The notes: generated by a model not told the origin, from the letters alone. A stretch of 46,589 bases of DNA from Sphingomonas sp. (GCA_002707985.1 PAOI01000031.1:4022-50610); one strand, 5' to 3'. Positions 1 through 8,588 are shown, counted from the first letter of the stretch. Numbers and translations are program-made.

Positions 1-300
1 GGGATCCGCAATTGGGAAGTCGGGCCGGTGGGTTCGAATGCCATTTTCGTGCAGGATATTCGTCGCGACTGGTATCGCGTCGAACTGGCCGGCCCGTGCA
101 TGGATCATCGCGGCAGTTTTCAGCTGGTGTACAAGACCGGACCGATGGGTCGGTTCGACAGCTGGACCAAGGTGGCGTCCTCCGATTTTCCGGGGCAGTG
201 GTGTTCCGTGATCAGTATCAAGACGAGTGCGCCGCCGCCGGGGCATGCCGATCGTCGCGGCACCGGCCCGGACACGCCGAACGAAGTGGAGAGCGAATGA
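1..300 (+). CDS. DUF6491-like small protein, 5' end cut by window edge
   Basis: The reading frame is open from the first base and stops with TGA at 298-300, so the N-terminus lies outside the window. The visible 99 residues contain the pattern FVQDIRRDWYRVEL, a Cys in GPCM and a second Cys in QWCSV. The same layout recurs in the next gene (FVRDRADKWYRV, GCLRQY, ITCGV), so the two are tandem paralogues of the small secreted DUF6491 type. Function is unknown. The stop overlaps the ATG of the next gene (ATGA), which implies translational coupling. The family name is from memory and moderately certain. Confidence 0.6.
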   Translation, partial: GIRNWEVGPVGSNAIFVQDIRRDWYRVELAGPCMDHRGSFQLVYKTGPMGRFDSWTKVASSDFPGQWCSVISIKTSAPPPGHADRRGTGPDTPNEVESE

Positions 301-689
301 TGCGGACGCCCATGCTTGTCGGTGCCGCAGTTGCGGCGATGGCGGTAATGCCCGCAACCGCGCAGTCGCTTCCGGGTGTGAGCGATACGGAAACGACCAT
401 TGCCTATGCGGGCAATGGCGGGATCGGGCAGATCGTGAAGGGCCATGGCGATGTCCTGTTCGTGCGCGACCGCGCCGATAAATGGTATCGCGTGCAGACC
501 AATTCGGGCTGCCTTCGCCAATATCGGGACTCGATGACGGTGATTGTCGATACCGGCAACAACGCACGCTTCGATAAATTTTCGCATCTGCGGATTCCGC
601 AACTCGCGATCACATGCGGTGTCGACAGTATCCGCGCCAGCGCCGCGCCGCCGCAGGTGGATTCGAATTCGATCGTCACGCTCGACTGA
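297..689 (+). CDS. DUF6491-like secreted small protein
   Basis: A 130-residue protein. The start is one of two consecutive ATGs (297 or 300) overlapping the upstream stop. The N-terminus is a clear Sec signal peptide: a short basic start, then an Ala/Val-rich core ending near ATAQS at residues 19-23. The mature part contains FVRDRADKWYRV, a Cys in NSGCL and a Cys in ITCGV, spaced as in the preceding gene, so a conserved disulfide is plausible. It is probably periplasmic. It is the second copy of a tandem duplication, and its function is not known. Confidence 0.7.
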   Translation: MMRTPMLVGAAVAAMAVMPATAQSLPGVSDTETTIAYAGNGGIGQIVKGHGDVLFVRDRADKWYRVQTNSGCLRQYRDSMTVIVDTGNNARFDKFSHLRIPQLAITCGVDSIRASAAPPQVDSNSIVTLD

Positions 690-732
690 CGCTGCTTGGC
701 CCGGCGGGCCGCGTCGTTTAGACGCGCCCGCC

Positions 733-1641
733 ATGCATGGCTGGATCATCCTCGATAAACCGCTCGGACTGGGCTCGACTCAGGGCGTGAGTGCCGTCAA
801 GCGCGCGCTGCGCGATGGCGGCTATGGCCCGAAGAAGAAAGATATGCCCAAGGTTGGGCATGGCGGCACGCTCGATCCGCTGGCGACCGGCGTGCTGCCG
901 GTCGCGATTGGGGAGGCGACCAAGCTGGCGGGCCGGATGCTCGACAGCGACAAGGTGTATGACTTCACCATCTGTTTCGGGGTGGAAACCGATACGCTCG
1001 ATGCCGAGGGCAAGGAGATTGCCCGGTCCGACACCTATGTCGACCATGCCGATGTCGAAGACGTGCTGGTCGATTTCATCGGACCGATTCAGCAAGTACC
1101 GCCCGCCTATTCTGCGCTGAAGGTCGATGGCGAGCGCGCCTATGATCTGGCGCGCGCCGGCGAAACGGTGGCACTCAAAAAGCGCGACGTCACGATTCAC
1201 GATCTGCGCTTTCAGAACTGGTGGAACGAGGACGGGCTGCAATATGCCACCCTCACCGCACATGTGTCCAAGGGCACGTATATCCGCTCGCTTGCACGGG
1301 ACATCGCACGCGCGGTTGGAAGCGTGGGGCATGTCACCTATCTGCGTCGTACCAAGGCAGGGCCGTTTGGCCTCGAACACGCGATTTCGCTGGACAAATT
1401 GGCCGATGCCGCTAAGGAGCGGCGCCTTGAAGAACTACTCCTGCCATTGAGGGCGGGGCTGGACGACATCCCGGCTCTACTCCTCACCCCCGGTCAGGCA
1501 GGTCTGCTCCGTTCGGGGCAGCAAGTGACCGGGACAATTGCAGACGATGGACTGGTGTTTGCGATGCTGGACGATGTTCCGGTCGCATTGGCCGAAGTTC
1601 AATCCGGCATCGTCCGGGTCGTCCGCGGTTTCAATTTGTAA
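733..1641 (+). CDS. truB: tRNA pseudouridine(55) synthase
   Basis: TruB isomerises U55 of tRNAs to pseudouridine in the T-loop. The protein is 302 residues, normal for the family. It begins [16 protein letters not shown], the usual TruB opening. The catalytic motif [15 protein letters not shown] supplies the active-site Asp, and later motifs Y-D-F ([10 protein letters not shown]) and [12 protein letters not shown] are typical. The ATG at 733 was chosen because the family begins at this motif; the frame stays open upstream but is not conserved-looking. It is followed by rpsO and pnp, the classical truB-rpsO-pnp order. Confidence 0.96.
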   Translation: MHGWIILDKPLGLGSTQGVSAVKRALRDGGYGPKKKDMPKVGHGGTLDPLATGVLPVAIGEATKLAGRMLDSDKVYDFTICFGVETDTLDAEGKEIARSDTYVDHADVEDVLVDFIGPIQQVPPAYSALKVDGERAYDLARAGETVALKKRDVTIHDLRFQNWWNEDGLQYATLTAHVSKGTYIRSLARDIARAVGSVGHVTYLRRTKAGPFGLEHAISLDKLADAAKERRLEELLLPLRAGLDDIPALLLTPGQAGLLRSGQQVTGTIADDGLVFAMLDDVPVALAEVQSGIVRVVRGFNL

Positions 1642-1664
1642 GCCATGATGTCGAAGGAAAAGAC

Positions 1665-1934
1665 ATGTCGATCACGCAGGAGCGCAAGGACGCGCTCGTC
1701 AAGGAACATGGCCGTGCGAACGGCGACACCGGCAGCCCCGAAGTGCAGATCGCGATCCTCACCGAGCGCATTGCGAACCTGACCGAACACTTCAAGACGC
1801 ACGCGAAGGACAATCACTCGCGTCGCGGCCTGCTGATGCTCGTCAACAAGCGTCGCAGCCTGCTCGACTATCTGAAGAAGAAAGATCACTCGCGTTACGC
1901 TGAGATCATCGCGAAGCTCGGCATTCGCAAGTAA
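1665..1934 (+). CDS. rpsO: 30S ribosomal protein S15
   Basis: An 89-residue protein of exactly the usual S15 length. It starts [17 protein letters not shown] and carries the motifs [30 protein letters not shown] and LLDYLKKKD. It binds the central domain of 16S rRNA early in 30S assembly. A purine-rich ribosome-binding site (GAAGGAAAAG) precedes the ATG. The gene lies 23 bp after truB and is followed by its own intrinsic terminator, so it can be made independently of pnp. Confidence 0.98.
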   Translation: MSITQERKDALVKEHGRANGDTGSPEVQIAILTERIANLTEHFKTHAKDNHSRRGLLMLVNKRRSLLDYLKKKDHSRYAEIIAKLGIRK

Positions 1935-1940
1935 CAAGGG

Positions 1941-1969
1941 ACGGCCCCGCTTGCGGGGCCGTTTCGTTT
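1941..1969 (+). terminator. Intrinsic terminator after rpsO
   Basis: Perfect 10-bp inverted repeat ACGGCCCCGC / GCGGGGCCGT separated by TT, followed by TTCGTTT. It begins seven bases after the rpsO stop codon. Confidence 0.9.
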
Positions 1970-2014
1970 ATCGGGACAGGTGCAATCCGGCACCCGGCCC
2001 GAACCAAACCCTCT

Positions 2015-2092
2015 CCGTTCGCCCTGAGCTTGTCGAAGGGCGGTCCTTCTTTTCAGGAAGAACGGGGCTTCGACAGGCTCAGCCCGAACGGG
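2015..2092. repeat. Sphingomonad REP-like inverted repeat (between rpsO and pnp)
   Basis: Two outer arms, CCGTTCGCCCTGAGC...TTGTCGAAGGGC and GGGCTTCGACAGGCTCAGCCCGAACGG, are inverted copies of each other. Between them lies an inner inverted repeat (TCCTTC / GAAGAA with a short loop). The same unit recurs three times at 41717-41872. The whole forms a long hairpin in RNA or cruciform DNA. It is the common extragenic palindrome type of this bacterial group. Confidence 0.8.
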
Positions 2093-2172
2093 TTGGGAGG
2101 GAATCGAAAGAGCCGCAATCGGCTCGATCAGATGCCCCGGACGCATAGGGCGCCCGGTGAAAAGGAAATATC

Positions 2173-4509
2173 ATGTTCAACACGAAGAAAGTGGAAATCG
2201 AGTGGGGCGGTCAGACCCTCACGCTCGAAACGGGCAAGGTTGCCCGTCAGGCCGACGGCGCGGTGATCGCGACGCTCGGCGAAACCGTGGTGCTGTGCGC
2301 CGTTACGGCTGCCAAGAAGGTGAAGGAAGGGCAGGACTTCTTCCCGCTCACCGTGCACTATCAGGAAAAGTTCAGCTCGGCCGGCCGCATTCCCGGCGGC
2401 TTTTTCAAGCGTGAGCGCGGTGCGACCGAAAAGGAAACGCTCGTCAGCCGCCTGATCGATCGCCCGATCCGCCCGCTGTTCCCCGAAGGTTTCTACAACG
2501 AAATCAACTGCATCTGTCAGGTGCTGTCCTATGACGGCGAAAACGAGCCCGACATTCTGGCGATGATCGCCGCTTCGGCCGCGATGACGCTGTCCGGCGT
2601 TCCCTTCATGGGCCCGATCGGTGCTGCGCGCGTCGGCTACAAGGACGGCGAATATCAGCTCAACCCGACCGACGAGATGGTTGCCGAAGGCGATCTCGAC
2701 CTGGTCGTCGCCGCCACCCACAATGCCGTGATGATGGTCGAATCGGAAGCCAAGGAGCTTTCGGAAGACGTCATGCTCGGCGCCGTGATGTTCGCGCACA
2801 AGGCATCGCAGGACATCATCAAGGCGATCATCAAGCTGGCCGAACAGGCCGCCAAGGAGCCGTGGGAACTCGCCGGCAATGACGGCAAGGACGCGCTCAA
2901 GGCTGAACTCAAGAAGCTGGTCGGCAAGGATATCGAAGCCGCCTACAAGCTGACCGACAAGCAGGCGCGCCAGGTCGCGCTGAACGATGCGCGCGCCAAG
3001 GCTAAGGAAGCCATGGCCGACAAGGAGCCGCAGGAGCAGCTCGTCGCGTCGAAGCTGGTCAAGAAGCTTGAAGCCGACATCGTCCGCACCGCCATCCTGA
3101 AGGAAGGCCGCCGCATCGACGGACGCAAGACCGACCAGGTCCGCCCGATCGAAGCCGAAGTGCATTTCCTGCCGCGCGCCCATGGTTCGGCGCTGTTCAC
3201 CCGCGGTGAAACCCAGACGATCGCGACGACGACGCTGGGCACCAAGGACAGCGAGCAGATGATCGATGGCCTGGGCGGCCTCAGCTATCAGCATTTCATG
3301 CTGCACTACAACTTCCCGCCCTATTCGGTCGGTGAAGTCGGCCGCTTCGGCGCGCCGGGCCGTCGCGAAGTCGGTCATGGCAAGCTGGCATGGCGCGCGC
3401 TGCACCCGGTGCTGCCGAGCCATGACGAATTCCCGTACACGATCCGCGTCACCAGCGACATTACCGAATCGAACGGTTCGTCGTCGATGGCGACGGTGTG
3501 CGGCGGTTCGCTGTCGATGATGGACGCAGGCGTTCCGCTCAAGCGTCCGGTGTCGGGCATCGCCATGGGTCTGATCCTCGAAGGCGAAGACTTCGCGGTT
3601 CTGTCCGACATTCTGGGTGATGAAGATCACCTGGGCGACATGGACTTCAAGGTTGCGGGCACCAGCGAAGGCATCACCAGCCTTCAGATGGACATCAAGA
3701 TCGCCGGCATCACCGAAGAGATCATGAAGGTCGCGCTGAAGCAGGCACATGCCGGCCGTGCGCACATCCTGGGCGAAATGGCCAAGGCGCTGGGCGAAAC
3801 CCGCACCGAGCTGTCGGCGCATGCGCCGCGCATCGAAACGATGCAGATCGACAAGGCCAAGATCCGTGACGTTATCGGCACGGGCGGCAAGGTGATCCGC
3901 GAGATCGTCGCGACCACCGGCGCCAAGGTCGACATCGACGACGAAGGCGTGATCAAGATCTCGTCTTCGGACCTCAGCCAGATCGAAGCCGCCAAGAAGT
4001 GGATCGAAGGCATTGTCGAGGAAGCCGAAGTCGGCAAGATCTACACCGGCAAGGTCGTTAACCTGGTCGATTTCGGTGCGTTCGTGAACTTCATGGGCGG
4101 CAAGGACGGCCTGGTGCACGTCTCCGAAATCAAGAATGAGCGCGTCGAGAAGGTGTCCGACGTCCTGTCCGAAGGGCAGGAAGTGAAGGTCAAGGTTCTC
4201 GAAATCGATCAGCGCGGCAAGGTCCGCCTGTCGATGCGTGTCGTCGATCAGGAAACCGGCGAAGAGCTGGAAGACACGCGTCCGGCACGCGAGCCCCGTG
4301 AAAAGGGTGAGCGCGGCGATCGTGGTGACCGTGGCGACCGTCGTCGTGACGGTGGTCGCGATGGTGGCCGTGGCGGTCGCAGCGGCGACCGTGGTGGCCG
4401 CGGCGGCGATCGTGGCGATCGCGGTCCGCGCCGCGAGCGCAGCGAAGCCAAGAGCGACGACGAAGGCGGCGAGGACATCGGCCTGCCGTCGTTCATCACC
4501 GAGAACTGA
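2173..4509 (+). CDS. pnp: Polyribonucleotide nucleotidyltransferase (PNPase)
   Basis: PNPase is the phosphorolytic 3'-5' exoribonuclease and RNA-degradosome component. The 778-residue protein shows, in order, a first RNase PH domain with [22 protein letters not shown], an alpha-helical linker, a second RNase PH domain with [15 protein letters not shown] and [15 protein letters not shown], a KH domain (about 555-615, motif [12 protein letters not shown]) and an S1 domain (about 625-690, motif [13 protein letters not shown]). The tail (about 700-765) is unusual: dense RGD, GGR and DRG repeats rich in Arg and Gly, ending in an acidic stretch. The ATG at 2173 follows GGAAATATC. An intrinsic terminator follows. 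Confidence 0.98.
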   Translation: MFNTKKVEIEWGGQTLTLETGKVARQADGAVIATLGETVVLCAVTAAKKVKEGQDFFPLTVHYQEKFSSAGRIPGGFFKRERGATEKETLVSRLIDRPIRPLFPEGFYNEINCICQVLSYDGENEPDILAMIAASAAMTLSGVPFMGPIGAARVGYKDGEYQLNPTDEMVAEGDLDLVVAATHNAVMMVESEAKELSEDVMLGAVMFAHKASQDIIKAIIKLAEQAAKEPWELAGNDGKDALKAELKKLVGKDIEAAYKLTDKQARQVALNDARAKAKEAMADKEPQEQLVASKLVKKLEADIVRTAILKEGRRIDGRKTDQVRPIEAEVHFLPRAHGSALFTRGETQTIATTTLGTKDSEQMIDGLGGLSYQHFMLHYNFPPYSVGEVGRFGAPGRREVGHGKLAWRALHPVLPSHDEFPYTIRVTSDITESNGSSSMATVCGGSLSMMDAGVPLKRPVSGIAMGLILEGEDFAVLSDILGDEDHLGDMDFKVAGTSEGITSLQMDIKIAGITEEIMKVALKQAHAGRAHILGEMAKALGETRTELSAHAPRIETMQIDKAKIRDVIGTGGKVIREIVATTGAKVDIDDEGVIKISSSDLSQIEAAKKWIEGIVEEAEVGKIYTGKVVNLVDFGAFVNFMGGKDGLVHVSEIKNERVEKVSDVLSEGQEVKVKVLEIDQRGKVRLSMRVVDQETGEELEDTRPAREPREKGERGDRGDRGDRRRDGGRDGGRGGRSGDRGGRGGDRGDRGPRRERSEAKSDDEGGEDIGLPSFITEN

Positions 4510-4538
4510 TCGTTCCATCGATCGGATCGAATGCGAGA

Positions 4539-4564
4539 GAGGGCCGGGTTTCCGGCCCTCTTTT
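4539..4564 (+). terminator. Intrinsic terminator after pnp
   Basis: 9-bp stem GAGGGCCGG / CCGGCCCTC with a GTTT loop, followed by TTTT. It lies 30 bases after the pnp stop. Confidence 0.92.
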
Positions 4565-4650
4565 CGTTGGAATCACAGTCGGCTATAGCTGTGCGGGTAT
4601 CAGGTCGGCCCGCGCATCGCGAAGTCCCTGAATGCCGGGAAGACGGGGTA

Positions 4651-5670
4651 GTGGGGCAGAACAAGTCGACCGAACCGGGCCGATGGCTCGAACGCCTGCC
4701 GATCGCGCGCGACCGGCCCGCGCTGGCGGTAACCGCGATGCTGGGCATTTGCGCGGTCGCGCTGGCGGCGCGCTTCCTTGCCGATCCCTGGCTGACGTCG
4801 GGTTTTCCCTATGTGACGTTCTTTCCCGCAGTCATCATCTCGTCCTTCCTGTTCGGAGTGCGGGTCGGCGGGGCGGCAGGCGTGATCTGCGGGATGCTCA
4901 GCTGGTATTTCTTCATCGGCGAGCGCGAGGTGTTCACGATCAACCTCGGCGCGATCATTGCGCTCGGCTTCTACATCGTGGTGGTCGGCACCGATATCGT
5001 CATAATCCACTGGCTGCAGCGCGCGAACGACCATCTCGCGACCGAACGCGAAGTCAGCCGCACGCTGGCAAAGACGCGCGAATTGCTGTTCCGCGAATTG
5101 CAGCATCGCGTATCGAATAATCTTCAGGTCGCGGCGGGGCTGCTCACGGTGCAGAAGCGCCGCGTGCGCGACGAAGCCGCTCGCGCGGCGCTGGACGAAT
5201 CCGCGCGACGGCTGGGCCTGATCGGGCGGATCAGCCGCCAGCTCTACGATGCCGAAGGCGCCACCCGTTCGATGGCCGAATTTCTGGAGCCGCTATGCGC
5301 CGACGTTGTCGAGGCCAGCGGCCGGCGCAACATCCGCTGCACCGTCAACGCCGCGCATGACGCATTGCTTGCCCCGGACGCCGCCATTCCGCTGGCGCTG
5401 ATCGTCGCTGAGGCGGTCGCCAATGCGATCGAACACGGCTTTGCCGGGCGCGAGGACGGCACGATCGAAGTGGAACTGGTGCGCGACGGCGAAGAGATGC
5501 TGCGCGTCGAAGTCCGCGATGACGGCCATGGGCTGCCCGAAGGCTTCGATATCGAAGCGAGCGACAATCTGGGCTTGCGGATCGCCGCGATGCTGGCGCA
5601 GCAATTGAGCGGCCGGTTCGAACTGATCGGCGGCAAGGGCGCGACGGCGCGGCTGATGCTGCCGGCGTGA
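4651..5670 (+). CDS. Membrane sensor histidine kinase (DUF4118 + HisKA_2)
   Basis: About 339 residues from the GTG at 4651, which follows GGGAAGACGGGGTA. A farther ATG at 4531 would place the pnp terminator inside the gene, so it was not used. The N-terminal half has four closely spaced hydrophobic segments with ADPWLTSGFPYVTFFPAV, typical of DUF4118. A coiled linker leads to the HisKA_2 box RELQHRVSNNLQV, with the phospho-accepting His at about residue 152. The HATPase domain has the N-box EAVANAIEHGF and the G-box DDGHGLPEG. This kinase class often feeds the alphaproteobacterial general stress response. No response regulator is adjacent, so it is an orphan here. Confidence 0.85.
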   Translation: MGQNKSTEPGRWLERLPIARDRPALAVTAMLGICAVALAARFLADPWLTSGFPYVTFFPAVIISSFLFGVRVGGAAGVICGMLSWYFFIGEREVFTINLGAIIALGFYIVVVGTDIVIIHWLQRANDHLATEREVSRTLAKTRELLFRELQHRVSNNLQVAAGLLTVQKRRVRDEAARAALDESARRLGLIGRISRQLYDAEGATRSMAEFLEPLCADVVEASGRRNIRCTVNAAHDALLAPDAAIPLALIVAEAVANAIEHGFAGREDGTIEVELVRDGEEMLRVEVRDDGHGLPEGFDIEASDNLGLRIAAMLAQQLSGRFELIGGKGATARLMLPA

Positions 5671-5701
5671 CCGGCCACCTGGTATATGAGGCGTGTGTTG
5701 C

Positions 5702-6166
5702 ATGCGGGATTTACTGAGTCGAACGATGCCTGACCGTCAGCATTCCAGATATATGATCGAGCATGCGATGATCGATCGCTGTGCCAGGGATCTCGCGCGG
5801 CTGGCCCGGAACGGTGCTGAACCGGTGCAACTGGCCGATGCGCTTGCGTTGCTTGCCCGAACAGTCGCGGACCATCTGAAAAGCGAGGATGCGCTGATCT
5901 ATGACCTCGCGATGCGCGCGCGGCCGGGCATCGCGACCGGCAGCATTGAGCGGGTCCAGCGCGATTTCGAAACGCTGAAGGACCATTGGGGCAGCTATAT
6001 CGACCGCTGGAACGAGAGCGCCATCGCCGCTGATCGCGAGGGCTTTGCCGCCGAGACGCAGGCGATGCTGCCGCGACTGCACGAACGCGTGAAACTGGAA
6101 AGCGATCTGCTGGTGGCGATGAGCTTGCAGCAAGGCGGCGAGTCCGCAGCGGGAAATCGCGCCTGA
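5702..6166 (+). CDS. Hemerythrin-like domain protein
   Basis: A 154-residue all-helical protein. The His and Glu residues are arranged as in hemerythrin cation-binding domains: QHSRYMIEH near the start, DHLKSE (HxxxE) in the middle, DHWGSYIDRW, and a distal LHERVKLE. Such domains bind a di-iron centre and sense or carry oxygen or nitric oxide, but metal binding is inferred. The ATG at 5702 is preceded by GAGG at a good distance; the alternatives are GTG 5693 and ATG 5726. It follows the histidine kinase by 31 bp and may be co-transcribed with it. Confidence 0.6.
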   Translation: MRDLLSRTMPDRQHSRYMIEHAMIDRCARDLARLARNGAEPVQLADALALLARTVADHLKSEDALIYDLAMRARPGIATGSIERVQRDFETLKDHWGSYIDRWNESAIAADREGFAAETQAMLPRLHERVKLESDLLVAMSLQQGGESAAGNRA

Positions 6167-6196
6167 ACGCTTCCAGCAAACCAAGATATGGGGGAA

Positions 6197-6223
6197 AGTG
6201 GGAGGCTTCTGTTGGCCGGTGCC
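6197..6223. repeat. Copy 1 of conserved-loop hairpin family
   Basis: AGTGGGAGGCTTCTGTTGGCCGGTGCC, 27 bases, matches copy 2 at 6673-6699 in 26 of 27 positions. The flanks GGC / GCC of the 14-base core TTCTGTTGGCCGGT can pair for only 3 bp. The copy sits just after the hemerythrin-like gene and before the small membrane protein gene. Confidence 0.6.
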
Positions 6224-6319
6224 ATTCAATCGTACATTCGCGTGTTTTTTCTGTATTGAAAACTTCTTGCGCGCAGTTTCTTTCCAATCAATACATCGTA
6301 TTGAAGGGGAGGCGGCGCT

Positions 6320-6613
6320 ATGGCCTATATTATTGGTTCCATCGTCGGCAGTTTAATTGCCATTTACCTGCTGGCGGCATTGTGGGAATGGTTGTTATTC
6401 AAAAGGGTCCTTGACGATCCGCTGATGGGCAAGTTGCTCTCGGTTGGTGCTGCTTGGCTGACGAGCGGCGTACTGGGAGGCTTTGGCATGGCAGACCGCG
6501 GACCCTATTATTGGCCAGCGTTTCTTATCTATGCGCCCGCTGCGGCCATTCTGGCGCTTTTCGCATACCGACGCGGCATGCAGTTGCGCGAAGAAATCGA
6601 ATTCGACGCGTAG
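6320..6613 (+). CDS. Small hypothetical membrane protein
   Basis: A 97-residue protein with a convincing ribosome-binding site (AAGGGGAGGCGGCGCT before ATG). It has three hydrophobic stretches: residues about 3-25, 38-58 and 66-85. The C-terminus is short, charged and probably cytoplasmic (RRGMQLREEIEF). I do not recognise the family. Its DNA and the flanks are visibly richer in A and T than neighbouring genes, and the gene is bracketed by copies of an unusual hairpin repeat, so it could be an acquired insertion. Confidence 0.6.
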   Translation: MAYIIGSIVGSLIAIYLLAALWEWLLFKRVLDDPLMGKLLSVGAAWLTSGVLGGFGMADRGPYYWPAFLIYAPAAAILALFAYRRGMQLREEIEFDA

Positions 6614-6672
6614 TTGCAGTCGGATTACGCCTTTTTGCCGACCGCAGAACTAATACGGAAAGAAGCACGAAG

Positions 6673-6703
6673 AGTGGGAGGCTTCTGTTGCCCGGTGCCT
6701 CCC
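6673..6703. repeat. Copy 2 of conserved-loop hairpin family
   Basis: Perfect 7-bp inverted repeat GGGAGGC (6676-6682) / GCCTCCC (6697-6703) enclosing the 14-base loop TTCTGTTGCCCGGT. The loop is identical to that of copy 3, although the stem sequence is different. No T-tract follows on either strand, so a simple terminator is unlikely. Confidence 0.75.
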
Positions 6704-6716
6704 GTACCGCTGGAAT

Positions 6717-6738
6717 CCACTTCTGTTGCCCGGTGTGG
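6717..6738. repeat. Copy 3 of conserved-loop hairpin family
   Basis: Stem CCAC (6717-6720) / GTGG (6735-6738) enclosing the same 14-base loop TTCTGTTGCCCGGT as copy 2. The change of stem sequence with preserved pairing and identical loop suggests an RNA structure under selection. Confidence 0.65.
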
Positions 6739-6754
6739 CCCGACCGCGCATTTT

Positions 6755-7020
6755 AGAATAACCTTAGGCCGTTAGGCCGTGGGGTTACGCCGCAATAGCG
6801 AGTGCTTCGTTATCGTTGGCACTTGTGTGTATGGGCCGTCGCGGTGGTCCCATTCCGAGCGAAAACGGCGCTTTTCAACACACGTCGATCCTGGTTCGGC
6901 CCCGTCAGAAACGGTGTCCAGATACACCACCGGTTATGGTGGAGCCGCCGGGTACTGCCCCCGGGTCCGCTGCGCCTATTGCACGCCACAGTTTATCGCC
7001 ATAGTCGGCCGAAACCGACG
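6755..7020 (-). ncRNA. ssrA: Two-piece (circularly permuted) tmRNA
   Basis: tmRNA rescues stalled ribosomes and adds a degradation tag. On the minus strand the 3' acceptor piece comes first (about 7020 to 6937) and ends in an encoded CCA after CGGCTCCA. A 33-base spacer follows (6936-6904). The coding piece then starts at 6903 with GGGGCCGAACCAGGATCGACG, the standard tmRNA 5' end. GGGGCCG pairs with CGGCTCC over 7 bp, leaving a G-U at the third pair, the alanine identity element. The tag frame runs from 6820 to 6785 and reads ANDNEALAIAA-stop, resuming at GCC. The order acceptor-spacer-coding is the alphaproteobacterial permuted form. The outer ends (7020 and about 6755) are estimates. The gene fills most of the 489-base gap between coding genes. 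Confidence 0.93.
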
Positions 7021-7026
7021 CCTTCC

Positions 7027-7032
7027 AATATA
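7027..7032 (-). promoter_or_regulatory. Candidate -10 box of ssrA
   Basis: TATATT on the minus strand, about 7 bases upstream of the estimated tmRNA precursor start. A -35 match 17 bases further upstream (CTTTTC) is poor, so only the -10 is suggested. Confidence 0.4.
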
Positions 7033-7102
7033 GGGGCGGTTCATTAAATGAAAAGTGATTCCGCGCCATGACGGCGCCACATTAATCTGGCATGAGACTG
7101 GC

Positions 7103-7534
7103 ATGTTAACGCAGCGTTCCCGTTACGCCCTTCGCGCAATGTTGTTTCTGGCGCAGCAGCCGGCCGGTGGCCGCCCGGTGCCGATGACGCGCATCGCCGC
7201 CGAAGCCAATGTTCCGCGCAAGTTTCTCGAACTCATTCTCGCCGATCTGCGCGAGGCCGGCCTGCTCCACAGCCATCGCGGCAAGATGGGCGGATATTGC
7301 CTGTCGCGCGCGACCCATCTTGTGTCGCTGGGGGAGATTATCCGGGTGATCGAAGGGCCGCTGGCGCTGGTTCCCTGCGTCAGCCGCACTGCCTATCGTC
7401 CGTGCAAGGATTGCAAGGACGAAGCGAGCTGCGCGATCCGCATCGCGATGGCGCGCGTGCGCGATGAAACCGCACGTATCCTTGACGGCACCAGCCTGGC
7501 CGATGCCAATGCCGAGGAACTGGCTGCGGCGTAA
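7103..7534 (+). CDS. Rrf2 family transcriptional regulator
   Basis: A 143-residue winged-helix regulator starting MLTQRSRYALRAM, the characteristic Rrf2 N-terminus. The wing and recognition helix region contains RIAAEANVPRKFLELIL and KMGGYCLSR. Four cysteines (C92, C101, C104, C110, in PCVSRTAYRPCKDCKDEASC) lie where IscR/NsrR/RirA-type members bind an iron-sulfur cluster, so it probably senses iron-sulfur status, iron or nitric oxide. It starts just upstream of the ssrA promoter, divergently. No obvious target gene is adjacent, and the specific subfamily cannot be fixed by eye. Confidence 0.9.
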   Translation: MLTQRSRYALRAMLFLAQQPAGGRPVPMTRIAAEANVPRKFLELILADLREAGLLHSHRGKMGGYCLSRATHLVSLGEIIRVIEGPLALVPCVSRTAYRPCKDCKDEASCAIRIAMARVRDETARILDGTSLADANAEELAAA

Positions 7535-7545
7535 CGCGGGTATGT

Positions 7546-7583
7546 GCCATTCCGGTCCCGCTCCCGAACGGGGGAGGAATGGC
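7546..7583. terminator. Hairpin between convergent genes
   Basis: Perfect 8-bp arms GCCATTCC / GGAATGGC enclose a further CCCG-AA-CGGG stem. It lies between the convergent Rrf2 and GNAT genes. There is no clear T-tract, so its role as a bidirectional terminator is inferred from position. Confidence 0.5.
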
Positions 7584-7588
7584 CGACG

Positions 7589-8065
7589 CTAGAGCTCCAG
7601 CTCCATCTGGCACCGGTCGAGCGTTTCGGTGCCGATCGTCACCTGTTCGCGCCGCGTGACGGTGAACCCGCATGCGGCGAAGGCCGGCTCCGCCATCAGG
7701 CTGGCATGTACCCACAGGCGCGAAACGCCCTGCTGTCGCGCCTCCTCCGCAATGGCGGCAAACAGGCGTCGGAACAGCCCGGCGCCGCGCGCTGCGTGCA
7801 GGATATAGGCAAAGTCGATATAGCCGCCCTCGGCCAGCGACATGAATCCCAGTCGATTGTCGTCGGCGTCGACCGCGATGACGATATATTGACCGGCGAG
7901 GCGCGCGGTCCATTCCGGCCCGTTGCGCGGTTCCGGTACCCAGGCCGCGCGCTGCGCCTCGCTATAGGGGCTGTCGCCGAGACGCACCGCATCGAACATC
8001 AATGCGCCCAGCGCATCGAAGTCCGCCGGCCCGCCCCGGCGCAATGCCAATGTGTCAGCCTTCAC
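7589..8065 (-). CDS. GNAT family N-acetyltransferase
   Basis: A 158-residue protein read from the GTG at 8065, which overlaps the end of mscL by 11 bases. A longer frame reaching 8119 lies entirely inside mscL and was not used. GNAT features are [31 protein letters not shown], covering strand beta4 and the acetyl-CoA pyrophosphate loop (R-G-x-G-L-F-R-R), and [18 protein letters not shown] at the C-terminal strand-helix. It would transfer an acetyl group to an amine substrate that cannot be guessed. It is probably co-transcribed with mscL. Confidence 0.82.
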   Translation of the reverse strand: MKADTLALRRGGPADFDALGALMFDAVRLGDSPYSEAQRAAWVPEPRNGPEWTARLAGQYIVIAVDADDNRLGFMSLAEGGYIDFAYILHAARGAGLFRRLFAAIAEEARQQGVSRLWVHASLMAEPAFAACGFTVTRREQVTIGTETLDRCQMELEL

Positions 8066-8510
8066 CCGGGCCGCGTCCCGCGCGCAATTCGTCGCGGATT
8101 TCGCGCAGCAGCACGACATCGGTCGGCTCGGCTGCGGCGACTTCGGGTTTATCTTCCTCGAATGCTTCCATCATCCGGTTCACCGCGCGCACGAACAGGA
8201 AGATGATGAAGGCGAGGATCAGGAAATTGATCATAACGGTGATGAATTCGCCATAGCCGAGCAATGGCACGCCCGCTTCCTTGAGCGCGGCATAGTTGCT
8301 GGTCGAACCGGTATAGCCTTCCGGGATCGCGCCCAGCCGGATGAAATAGCTCGAAAAATCGAACCCGCCGAAAATCCAGCCGACCACCGGCATGATGATG
8401 TCGTCGGTCAGCGATTTGGTGATGGTGGCGAATGCGCCGCCGATGATCACGCCGACGGCGAGATCCATCACATTGCCGCGCATCACGAATTTGCGGAATT
8501 CCTTTAACAT
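8055..8510 (-). CDS. mscL: Large-conductance mechanosensitive channel
   Basis: A homopentameric inner-membrane channel that opens under hypo-osmotic tension. The 151-residue protein begins [21 protein letters not shown], the MscL amphipathic helix and first transmembrane segment with its Gly-rich gate ([10 protein letters not shown]). Its second transmembrane segment is [19 protein letters not shown], followed by a charged C-terminal helix. The ATG at 8510 was chosen because MscL proteins start here; the frame runs 21 codons further upstream. It is divergent from lemA with a 78-bp shared promoter region. Confidence 0.96.
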   Translation of the reverse strand: MLKEFRKFVMRGNVMDLAVGVIIGGAFATITKSLTDDIIMPVVGWIFGGFDFSSYFIRLGAIPEGYTGSTSNYAALKEAGVPLLGYGEFITVMINFLILAFIIFLFVRAVNRMMEAFEEDKPEVAAAEPTDVVLLREIRDELRAGRGPGEG

Positions 8511-8588
8511 CGGCTCTGACCCCTTTGCTGCCTCTTTCGCCCCTCTGGCTCGTGTACTATATCGATCACACACAATCCGGAGGGATCG

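Noticed and set aside
2128..4518. 796-codon open frame on the minus strand opposite pnp
   Set aside because: High-GC shadow frame; low-complexity translation with no domain, while pnp on the other strand is unambiguous.
4531..4650. Upstream extension of the histidine kinase to ATG 4531
   Set aside because: It would translate through the pnp terminator and adds no domain-like sequence.
6779..7047. Three overlapping plus-strand ORFs of 62-84 codons
   Set aside because: They are antisense to ssrA; the stretch VEPPGTAPGS is the translated complement of the tmRNA acceptor end.
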